From positions 1 to 64,000 of the forward strand of contig CANJLG010000006.1 in NCBI GenBank assembly GCA_947475095.1: a stretch of DNA of 64,000 bases, read 5' to 3'. Position 1 is the stretch's first letter, and each line of letters starts with the position of its first letter. The notes under the pieces were generated by a model, which ran no database searches, was not told the DNA's origin, and worked only from the letters and a program-made list of their open reading frames with translations. The position numbers and the translations under genes were made by a program. The stretch is from Flavobacteriales bacterium. Lineage in GTDB: Bacteria > Bacteroidota > Bacteroidia > Flavobacteriales_D > Crocinitomicaceae. Below, one piece after another: positions 57,067 through 64,000 of this stretch.

Positions 57067-59346
57067 ATGCTGAAATTTCGGCTCTATTTTGCTGTTTTCA
57101 TCATCTCAAGCTTTTGGATATGTTATAGTCAGAACGAAGATGGCCTTTCAATAGAAACCCGCGCCTATTTATTTCATATCGTAAAAAAAAGCCCAATACT
57201 TGAGCGGAATATTGGAAAAGCATTTGACTACACTGGACCAATTATAAAATTGCCTGATGGGAAATTAAATTATGATTCCATCGAGTTAATTATCGTAAAC
57301 GAACCATCTTTACTTATAATACGCAATAATTTAATTGCTACCTCACCGAAAGGATTAATTGCGGAGGCGAGCAACAAAACCGCTATTTGGGAATTATGCA
57401 AGCAAATTCAACTCGTTCTTGATAAAAAAAACAAAGAAAATACCCCCCTCATCGATGCCTATTTGAGTCACTTTTTTGATTCAATTCCAAAAAATATAAT
57501 TAGAGGAAAAATTTACGATGAGCTTTTAAATCCAAGCACAAGTCCAATTTTACAAACAAGTCTTTCCTTAAATGATCGTATAATAATATTGGATCTAATT
57601 GGGATAAAAGACAAATTAGAACAGAAACAAGTATTAGATGCACAGAATTACGCGATAAATAAAACCATAAAAGATCGTTCATTTTATATTTATAATTTAC
57701 TAGGAGGTCAAGCAACCGATTTTGAAAACATATTGTTTGCCAGCGGTGACGGTTCATACACAACAGGTCTTTTAGAAGAACGAGACAAAGATGAATATGG
57801 CGAATGGAATAAAGGACTCCCAAAAGCGATCGGATTGTTTCCTTACGACATAGACCTAGTTGGCGGTAAAAAAAAAGAATTAGAAGCTAAACGAATCTGT
57901 TCAAGAATCCTAACTACCGTTGGAAACAATAAACTAACTCAATTACACTTTGATGTCTGGGGCTACAACACTTCAAAACAAACCACTGTTGTTATCGAGC
58001 GAAATAACCAACAATACCATTTATTTGGCTCAGAAAAAACTCGTTTCTTATCGCCAGATTCAACCTTTTCAAAAGGCATCACCTTTCAACGCGTAATAAA
58101 CGACTTAGATAATTTCACTTTTAAATCGTTAAAAAATAGCATTGAAGGCAAGGGAGGATATGATGAACAGATTAAAAACACCCAAAAATACATAGCCGAG
58201 ACATTACGAATGATAAGCGAGCAAGAATCAAAATATTCAAATCTTGAGAGTTTTGATTATGTCACAAAAAAGAAACCGTCAAGGAGCAATCGTAAACTTA
58301 GAAAAAAGAATAATAATGGTGGTCCAATATCTATACAGCCCACTACAAAATCAAGACGCACAGCAAAAACAAAAAAACAAACTGAATTAATTGATCTTTA
58401 TGGTCAATACGATGAATTAAAAGCGCTTGAAGAAGAACTAATAGGAGATCGAATCCCTGTTTTAGAAGAATACACCTTAAAAAAGAAAGTTCTTGATAGC
58501 TATCGAAAAAAGATGGGCGAGAATTGGATAAGCTACACTGAAAAAGATGGACTATACACCTACTCAGATGGCGCCACATTCGATATATACACTCAAGAAT
58601 TCAGCATACCACCTGCGAAAGAAAAAGAAGAACTGATCATTAGATTAATTGCAATACCGGAAGACTTTGAGGGAGAATCATCTGATGAAGTAATGCTACA
58701 CATAAGTAAAACCGATGCTCAGCCATACTATGATTCGGATTTTCAACTAAAATTTGAGGATCGCTTTGATTCTGATAAATATAATTTCTCACAAACTATT
58801 TTTACTCCTTCAGATACCAGCATATTAAAACTAATCTTTCAAGAATTCAATAAAAAAGTTTTTCCTTGTCAAATACAGCTTCAAGCCAACGGCGTTGGTA
58901 TTTGGAACGGTGAAGCGATCATCCGCGATGAAAAACAAACAGAATTAAATGGATACCCAGGTGTAACAGCAGAAGAAAAGATGAAATCTAGGCAATCAAT
59001 GGAGTTTAAGCAACTTAGAAGTTCAAATTTATTTATTAAAATAGACCGTGCCTTAACGATAAAAGTAAATTCCTTCACAGACCCTGTAATTTCAAGTATT
59101 AATTTGGAAGAACTTAAACTGAATGATATTGAAGAGCAATATAAATTGTCAAAAAACGAACTTCTTTCTGCCCTGCGATGCATAGCATTAATCTATAAGC
59201 TGAAAGAAGAATTGGCCATTCAAGCCACAAAGTATTTAACTCAAACAGATTCAAAAAAATTTATTGATAAACTAGACGGTGCCATACAAAAATCAAAGAT
59301 TCAAATTGGAAATGTATACATCCGATTGAAAGACATTCAGCTTTAG
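57067..59346 (+). CDS. Large exported protein of unknown family
   Basis: 759 residues with a signal peptide (1-21, ending WICYSQ). No T9SS tail or known domain can be seen. The region about 400-455 is basic and probably disordered (KKPSRSNRKLRKKNNNGG then TKSRRTAKTKKQ), followed by a likely coiled coil (DELKALEEELIGDR). The first 380 residues contain an alpha/beta-looking stretch with QLHFDVWGYNTSKQTTVVIE. The C-terminus carries predicted helices. It shares its strand and a short gap with the T9SS protein before it, and a solitary MITE-like end begins 20 bases after its stop. I do not assign a function. Confidence 0.75.
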   Translation: MLKFRLYFAVFIISSFWICYSQNEDGLSIETRAYLFHIVKKSPILERNIGKAFDYTGPIIKLPDGKLNYDSIELIIVNEPSLLIIRNNLIATSPKGLIAEASNKTAIWELCKQIQLVLDKKNKENTPLIDAYLSHFFDSIPKNIIRGKIYDELLNPSTSPILQTSLSLNDRIIILDLIGIKDKLEQKQVLDAQNYAINKTIKDRSFYIYNLLGGQATDFENILFASGDGSYTTGLLEERDKDEYGEWNKGLPKAIGLFPYDIDLVGGKKKELEAKRICSRILTTVGNNKLTQLHFDVWGYNTSKQTTVVIERNNQQYHLFGSEKTRFLSPDSTFSKGITFQRVINDLDNFTFKSLKNSIEGKGGYDEQIKNTQKYIAETLRMISEQESKYSNLESFDYVTKKKPSRSNRKLRKKNNNGGPISIQPTTKSRRTAKTKKQTELIDLYGQYDELKALEEELIGDRIPVLEEYTLKKKVLDSYRKKMGENWISYTEKDGLYTYSDGATFDIYTQEFSIPPAKEKEELIIRLIAIPEDFEGESSDEVMLHISKTDAQPYYDSDFQLKFEDRFDSDKYNFSQTIFTPSDTSILKLIFQEFNKKVFPCQIQLQANGVGIWNGEAIIRDEKQTELNGYPGVTAEEKMKSRQSMEFKQLRSSNLFIKIDRALTIKVNSFTDPVISSINLEELKLNDIEEQYKLSKNELLSALRCIALIYKLKEELAIQATKYLTQTDSKKFIDKLDGAIQKSKIQIGNVYIRLKDIQL

Positions 59347-59365
59347 GACAATATAATTAGAAATA

Positions 59366-59416
59366 AGCCCAAAGGGGTTTATGTAATAGTCTAGTGGTAC
59401 AATTAAGACCAGTCAA
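59366..59416 (-). mobile_element. Solitary end of the MITE-like element family
   Basis: 59392-59416 is 23 of 25 identical to the left terminal repeat of the element at 25775-25944 in the opposite orientation, and the similarity continues inward to about 59366 including the CCCAAAGGGG hairpin core and TTATGTAATA. No partner inverted repeat and no 8-bp duplication of the flank are visible upstream, so this is a partial or decayed copy. Confidence 0.65.
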
Positions 59417-59466
59417 AAATTCTGGAACATTTCGTTTCAATTTGTGTTTCAATAAAAAATCAATCT

Positions 59467-60051
59467 ATGAAAATCATATTAGTAATCATCTTTATTTCCA
59501 CTCAATACGTATTTGCACAAATCCCTACTGACTTTAATAAGCAGAGAAACGAAATCGACAAAAAACTTATGCTTACCCTAACAACTTGGTCTTCGGCAAA
59601 TATAATTGCAAGTAGTATTGGTTGGGCAAGCGCTGGAAATGGGGAGGCCAAGTATTTTCATCAAATGAATGTAATGTGGAGTGCTATAAATATAGGTTTA
59701 GCCCTACCGGGTTATTTTAAGGCTAGAAATTCAAATTCTCAAATTTCCCTTGGAAATACATTTAGAAAACAATCAGAAACCGAACAAGCATTTTTATTCA
59801 ACACCGGTTTAGATATTGCCTATCTGACGGCAGGTTTTTTATTAAAAAGTGAGGGGAAACATAACATTCCAAAGCAAGCCCAATTTAATGGATTTGGAAA
59901 CGGACTTTTGCTTCAAGGAGGGTTTTTATTTTTATTTGATCTAAGCGCTTACATTATTCACCGCCATCACGCTACACTTTTAAATCCAACGCTTGACCGA
60001 TTAACAATGAGTTCGTCAGGAATAGGTCTTAAGTGGAGAATTGGGAAGTAA
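59467..60051 (+). CDS. Exported or membrane protein of unknown function
   Basis: 194 residues. Signal peptide 1-18 (ending QYVFAQ), then hydrophobic stretches at about 42-58, 75-88, 112-130 and 145-165, so a small membrane protein. Contains MLTLTTWSSANIIASSIGWA and WSAINIGLALPGYF. I recognise it only as a conserved hypothetical type in this phylum. It converges with the helicase gene. Confidence 0.75.
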   Translation: MKIILVIIFISTQYVFAQIPTDFNKQRNEIDKKLMLTLTTWSSANIIASSIGWASAGNGEAKYFHQMNVMWSAINIGLALPGYFKARNSNSQISLGNTFRKQSETEQAFLFNTGLDIAYLTAGFLLKSEGKHNIPKQAQFNGFGNGLLLQGGFLFLFDLSAYIIHRHHATLLNPTLDRLTMSSSGIGLKWRIGK

Positions 60052-60068
60052 ATTCATTTTTAACGGGA

Positions 60069-61472
60069 TTACACCTTAAAAAAATCAGCAGGAAAATTGA
60101 GCAAGTAAACTTTTTCCTTTGAACGGGTAATACACGTATATAACCAACGATTATAATTTTCATTTCGCATCTGCTCAGGTAAATAACCGAAATCGATCAC
60201 CACATTTTTCCATTGTCCACCCTGCGCTTTGTGGGCAGTAATCGCGTTGGAATATTTTACCTGCAGCGCATTAAAATAGCGGTTTTTCAGAATAAGTTGG
60301 TACCGTTTTTTCTTGTTTTTTTCATAACTATAATCCTTTTCTACTTCAAAAAACAATTCTTTCATACGATCACGTGACAAACTAGGAGCTTCGACATTTA
60401 ACGCTTCTAAATTCAATAGAATTTCCATTTCTTCTTCATCTGGATAATCCACAAATTCAATGCATACTTTTGCAAATTCAAATCCATATAAAGAAGATCG
60501 CTCAAGAACCTTTGTGATTCGAATCGTTTCACCATTCGCAATAAAACCAATTAGAGATTCAGGTTTTAGCCAAAAATAATTATTCTTAACCACCATTAGC
60601 ACGTCATTTTTCTGCACATTTTCTTCATGAAATAAAATTCTTGACCTAATTTCATTATTCCATTGATTGGCTCGCTTATTCGACATCGTTAATAAAACTG
60701 TCTCCTCCATTCCATTTTTATCATAAGACGACTCTAATAATTCACTTAAAATGGAACCATCAATTCGTTGAACCTCCTTCCCATTGGAAATAATAAGAGG
60801 CAGAGTAAAGGAGTGTTGATTCCGAATATACGTTGCGACCTCCGTGATCTCAGAACTTGATGCTTGACGCACAATCTCTTTTAATACCGCATCATAAACC
60901 GTTAAAGAAGGATATAAATTCGATAAATATTGTCTGTCAAGCGCGGGAGAATCCGTTTGTCCAACAGGTGGTAATTGTCCTGGATCGCCAACTACCATCA
61001 ACTTACAAGCCTCTCCACTGTAAACAAAAGTGAGCAAATCTTCCAACAAACTATTAGATTGCTTGGCGTCATCAATGCCAACCATAGATGCTTCATCGAC
61101 AATAAAAAGCGTATTCGTAAATAAATTCTTTGCTTTTACCAAGCTTGAAGCGCCACTAAACTCACCACCAACAAAATAAATTTGCTTATGGATGGTATAA
61201 GCCGGTTGCTTGGCATAATTAGCGATTACTTTCGCCGCTTTTCCAGTAGGTGCAAGAATGCGTACTTTCTTTCGACGCGCCAATATCTCATTAACTAAAT
61301 AAGCGATGAGCGTTGATTTGCCAGTTCCAGCATAGCCCTTTAATATAAAAAGTGGCTGCTTGGCGTCGGACACATAGAATTTATTAAACTCATTTAAGGC
61401 TGTATTTTGATCATCGGTAAATATTAATTTAGCTTGATTTGATGAAGGAGTATTGTTAGTAGCTTTATCCAT
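60069..61472 (-). CDS. RecD-like/Dda-like superfamily I DNA helicase
   Basis: 467 residues. Walker A GYAGTGKST (46-54), Walker B IVDEASM, motif III GDPGQLPPVG, motif IV-V region IVRQASSSEI and the C-terminal UvrD_C_2 block NAITAHKAQGGQWKNVVIDF followed by YTCITRSKEKVYLL. The arrangement resembles the single-subunit RecD2/Dda helicases: 5'-to-3' DNA unwinding, possibly in repair or replication restart. No RecB/C partner is nearby, so it is not the RecBCD subunit. Confidence 0.9.
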   Translation of the reverse strand: MDKATNNTPSSNQAKLIFTDDQNTALNEFNKFYVSDAKQPLFILKGYAGTGKSTLIAYLVNEILARRKKVRILAPTGKAAKVIANYAKQPAYTIHKQIYFVGGEFSGASSLVKAKNLFTNTLFIVDEASMVGIDDAKQSNSLLEDLLTFVYSGEACKLMVVGDPGQLPPVGQTDSPALDRQYLSNLYPSLTVYDAVLKEIVRQASSSEITEVATYIRNQHSFTLPLIISNGKEVQRIDGSILSELLESSYDKNGMEETVLLTMSNKRANQWNNEIRSRILFHEENVQKNDVLMVVKNNYFWLKPESLIGFIANGETIRITKVLERSSLYGFEFAKVCIEFVDYPDEEEMEILLNLEALNVEAPSLSRDRMKELFFEVEKDYSYEKNKKKRYQLILKNRYFNALQVKYSNAITAHKAQGGQWKNVVIDFGYLPEQMRNENYNRWLYTCITRSKEKVYLLNFPADFFKV

Positions 61473-61584
61473 TATGTAATTAAAAACCTTTTTAAAGTAA
61501 AGGTATTGTCGTAAATTTGTAATGAACTAAAAATACTAAAAAAAAGTAAGCTTAGTAACTCCATTTAGGAACTAAAAAATAAAA

Positions 61585-62337
61585 ATGCGCTATCAAATCG
61601 AATTTTCCGAATTTGCGCTTCAAATCACCTCTCTAGAAGACGATTTGTTAGTAGATACTGCATATCATTTGATCAGCTCAATAGGCGATGAATTAAAAGT
61701 AGCCGAGGCAAAATCCTTTATTAAAGAATTTAGTAAATCCTCCTTTCTTCACGCAAATGATTACACGTGTTTTTTCAGAACAACAAATTTTGTCCTGATT
61801 CCGAATACTATTTTCGATGACAATGAACGTGTGAACTATTATGAATTAGCTTTCGGACATCCTAATGATTCAAATCAACTATTCACCAGCCAAAACGTGT
61901 CATTAGGCGTAACAAGTATTTATGAGATAGTGCCATGGGTCTCAAAATTCTGCGCAGCCTTTTTTCCTAGCAATCCAATTACTGCAACCCACACCACCTA
62001 TTTAAATCAAGGTAAAAGTATTGAAAACAATGATCTCGAAGGAAGTATATTTTTCGATGAATCGTCTTTTTATTTACAGCTTTTCCAACGCGGCAAATTA
62101 ATTTATAGTCAAGAAACAGCCATCAATTCCACCGATGACGTCATTTATTTTACTACAGCAGCATTATTAAAACTTCCGATTGACAATTTCCAAGGAGAAA
62201 TTAAAATTTACCCGAGAAAACAAGAAGATGATGCAGCATCGATTACAACTCTATTTGAACGCATAAAGGAGTTATCTGACCTTAAATTCTCTTCCTTTAA
62301 TTATGATAACTATCAAACTCAGATACTTTGCGAATAA
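61585..62337 (+). CDS. DUF3822 family protein
   Basis: 250 residues with no signal peptide. It has the sequence pattern and position (directly before rsmD and coaD) of the DUF3822 family of Bacteroidota, an actin-like/ASKHA-type fold of unknown function. I see no catalytic motif. It overlaps rsmD by 10 bases, so the two are translated in a coupled manner. Confidence 0.85.
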   Translation: MRYQIEFSEFALQITSLEDDLLVDTAYHLISSIGDELKVAEAKSFIKEFSKSSFLHANDYTCFFRTTNFVLIPNTIFDDNERVNYYELAFGHPNDSNQLFTSQNVSLGVTSIYEIVPWVSKFCAAFFPSNPITATHTTYLNQGKSIENNDLEGSIFFDESSFYLQLFQRGKLIYSQETAINSTDDVIYFTTAALLKLPIDNFQGEIKIYPRKQEDDAASITTLFERIKELSDLKFSSFNYDNYQTQILCE

Positions 62338-62864
62338 TTAGCGGCTCCTTAAAAAGCAGACGATTTTCGGTACCACCTGGATTTCCTTCGCGGCCCACAA
62401 CCAATTTTGCAAAGGAGGGCTTGTTCAATATTTTACAACATAGCATTGATTTTAATTCATTAAAAGTATTGGACTTATGCGCTGGCACAGGCAACTTATC
62501 ATTTGAATTCATTTCCCGCGGTGCACAATCTGTTGTTGCCGTCGACGAGAATTTTACTTGCGCAAAATTTTTAAAAGCCAATGCAAATAATCTTGGGATT
62601 ACCTCTCAATTTGATGTACAACGAGCAGATTGCATAAAATTCCTTACCAATTGCCATACAAATTTTGATATTATTATTGCCGACCCTCCTTACGAAGCAA
62701 AATTTCATGAAGCCATTATTGAATTGGTACAAGAAAAAAAACTCTTATTACCGAATGGACTATTAATTATAGAACATGGGAGGCATTCTGATTTTAGCAA
62801 GATAACCAGCTTCAGTTTTTGCCGTATATTTGGGAACGTATACTTTAGTTTTTTCAATGCATAA
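62328..62864 (+). CDS. rsmD: 16S rRNA (guanine966-N2)-methyltransferase
   Basis: 178 residues. N-terminal MRIISGSLKSRRF is the RsmD start; SAM loop VLDLCAGTGNLSFEFISRGA; catalytic DPPY at 119-122 (IIIADPPYEA). The start codon is TTG at 62328: the preceding ATG candidates are absent and the MRIISG block begins here. It overlaps DUF3822 by 10 bases and ends two bases before the coaD ATG. Methylates G966 in 16S rRNA during 30S assembly. Confidence 0.94.
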   Translation: MRIISGSLKSRRFSVPPGFPSRPTTNFAKEGLFNILQHSIDFNSLKVLDLCAGTGNLSFEFISRGAQSVVAVDENFTCAKFLKANANNLGITSQFDVQRADCIKFLTNCHTNFDIIIADPPYEAKFHEAIIELVQEKKLLLPNGLLIIEHGRHSDFSKITSFSFCRIFGNVYFSFFNA

Positions 62865-62865
62865 A

Positions 62866-63324
62866 ATGAAAAATACAGCAATTTTTCCAGGTACCTTTGA
62901 TCCTTTTACAAAAGGTCATGAAGCCATTGTAAAAAAAGCCCTTAGCGTATTTGACCATATTGTAATCGGTATTGGTGAGAACACTTCAAAACAAACACTC
63001 TTTTCAATTGAGAAACGAATGGCGCATATACTTTCTCTATACGATAATCATGAGACAGTGAGCGTTAAAAAATATACAGGTTTGACCGTTAATTTTTGCC
63101 ACGAAAACAACATAAAACACATCATTAGAGGATTGCGAAATACGAAAGACTTCGAATATGAAAGTTCAATAGCTCATATGAACCATGAATTGAAACAAAT
63201 AGAAACAGTCTTCTTTCTAACAGACCTTCCCTTAAGTGCTATTAACTCATCAATTGTCCGAGAAATATATAAAGGAAATGGTGCCATTAGCCAATTTGTA
63301 ACAAGCCCCCAACTACTCGTTTAA
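62866..63324 (+). CDS. coaD: Phosphopantetheine adenylyltransferase
   Basis: Converts 4'-phosphopantetheine and ATP to dephospho-CoA, the penultimate step of CoA synthesis. 152 residues from the ATG at 62866 (an in-frame ATG at 62857 lies within rsmD). Nucleotidyltransferase motif FPGTFDPFTKGH (7-18) and RGLRNTKDFEYE, which binds the pantetheine part; the ISSTxxR motif is replaced by INSSIVREI near 128-136. Normal length. Confidence 0.96.
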   Translation: MKNTAIFPGTFDPFTKGHEAIVKKALSVFDHIVIGIGENTSKQTLFSIEKRMAHILSLYDNHETVSVKKYTGLTVNFCHENNIKHIIRGLRNTKDFEYESSIAHMNHELKQIETVFFLTDLPLSAINSSIVREIYKGNGAISQFVTSPQLLV

Positions 63325-63329
63325 GTAAA

Positions 63330-64000
63330 ATGAAAAAAACTAGACTCCTTTTTTTTCTTCTTATTTTACAAGTTCCTGTATTTACTCAAGTAATAATTCA
63401 AGGCTCAGCCATTGGCTATGAGAAGAAAAAAATAGCACTTTACAAAATAGATGACTACATCTCGAATCACGAAACATTAATAAAAGAAGGATTAATAGAC
63501 GAACGAGGATATTTTAAAATTTCAGCAGAAATTCCAAGCATCGAAAAATATATCATTCGAGTACAAAATTGCTACGCATATCTTTATTTACAAAAAAATT
63601 CAACCTACACGATTGAAATACCAAAAAATGAAGATTTCAATAAAGTAAGTCTAAACAAGAAAGAAGTAGAAATTACTTTATTTGATTTAGACAGCAATGA
63701 TATAAACTACAAGATATTAGGATTTCAAGCATGGATGGACAGCTATTTATCCAATATTTATTTTTCAAAAGAAGCTGATGAAAATAATTTCATCAAGCAG
63801 ATTAATGCTTTTAAAAATGAGGTGGAAACTGTTTATGCTAATGACACATCGACTTTTTTCATAGATTTTCTAAAGTATTCCATTGGTCAAAACATAGAAA
63901 ACTTAAAGTTTAGAGGATCATCGACAAACGATGACAAGAATTTATTCTATTTCGAAGGACAAGACATATTGTATAAGAATGATGCGTACATGGAATACCT
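63330..64000 (+). CDS. Exported protein, C-terminus cut by window edge
   Basis: Open reading frame from the ATG at 63330 to the window edge (223 codons, no stop). Signal peptide MKKTRLLFFLLILQVPVFTQ, then a beta-rich domain, IALYKIDDYISNHETLIKEG and GYFKISAEIPSIEKYIIRVQ, resembling the N-terminal DUF4369-type domain of exported thiol-disulfide oxidoreductases (TlpA-like). Its thioredoxin domain, if any, would lie outside the window. It starts five bases after coaD. Confidence 0.72.
   Translation, partial: MKKTRLLFFLLILQVPVFTQVIIQGSAIGYEKKKIALYKIDDYISNHETLIKEGLIDERGYFKISAEIPSIEKYIIRVQNCYAYLYLQKNSTYTIEIPKNEDFNKVSLNKKEVEITLFDLDSNDINYKILGFQAWMDSYLSNIYFSKEADENNFIKQINAFKNEVETVYANDTSTFFIDFLKYSIGQNIENLKFRGSSTNDDKNLFYFEGQDILYKNDAYMEY

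Overview
The window looks like a chromosomal segment of a member of the Bacteroidota, most probably the order Flavobacteriales. The evidence is AT-rich coding DNA, an almost complete lack of Shine-Dalgarno motifs, several promoters of the Bacteroidota type (TAnnTTTG at -7), a 288-residue primary sigma factor without region 1.1, a PorT-like type IX secretion (T9SS) protein, three secreted proteins with T9SS C-terminal sorting domains, many lipoproteins, and phylum-typical families (GlmU-like, BatA-like, DUF3822, long GAPDH). The genus cannot be fixed from the sequence alone.

Layout. (1) 1-3041: the end of an exported-protein gene, then a short array of two minus-strand genes (exported alpha/beta hydrolase, exported TPR protein) separated and bounded by three long imperfect inverted repeats that resemble integron attC sites. 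No integrase is visible, so this looks like a cassette cluster lacking an integrase (CALIN). It is the most unusual region. (2) 3247-10692: a GlcD-type flavin oxidase; a convergent minus-strand operon fabG-hemB-hutH-membrane protein; and a plus-strand run of a YiiX-type permuted papain protein, cysC, rhodanese and DedA. (3) 10813-18155: a large CHU_C-type T9SS protein, a sodium:solute symporter with a GlmU-like nucleotidyltransferase, and an M14 carboxypeptidase. (4) 18217-25435: housekeeping genes on the plus strand: trmD, aminotransferase, heptose kinase, ubiE, porT, FAD oxidoreductase, mnmA. (5) 25436-30717: a small ORF, a complete 170-bp MITE-like element with a perfect 8-bp target duplication, a NucA-type nuclease with a Cys/His tail, a T9SS-sorted sugar dehydrogenase and two lipoproteins. 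(6) 30822-38981: GNAT plus S9 peptidase, FkbM methyltransferase plus lipoprotein, CapA, HtrA/DegP, RpoD. (7) 39051-47305: long GAPDH, an alpha-oxoamine synthase (serine palmitoyltransferase-like), ClpC and GyrA. (8) 47381-64000: TPR protein, BatA-like vWA protein with a degenerate dihydroorotase, a PmtA-like methyltransferase, an ABC-F ATPase, M61 peptidase, a T9SS cargo protein, a 759-residue exported protein of unknown family, a RecD-like helicase, DUF3822-rsmD-coaD, and the start of another exported protein.

How the genes work together. Most of the window is ordinary core chromosome: tRNA and rRNA modification (trmD, mnmA, rsmD), menaquinone, haem, CoA and fatty-acid synthesis, gyrase, the primary sigma factor and protein quality control (ClpC, HtrA), plus envelope and secretion functions. 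The accessory signals are the attC-like cassette cluster at the left edge, the MITE at 25775-25944, and a related solitary element end at 59366-59416. Two proteins show interpretable loss of motifs: an ABC-F ATPase with one intact and one degenerate composite ATP site, and a dihydroorotase homologue lacking the metal-binding HxH. No CRISPR array, tRNA, rRNA, phage or recognised defence system was found.
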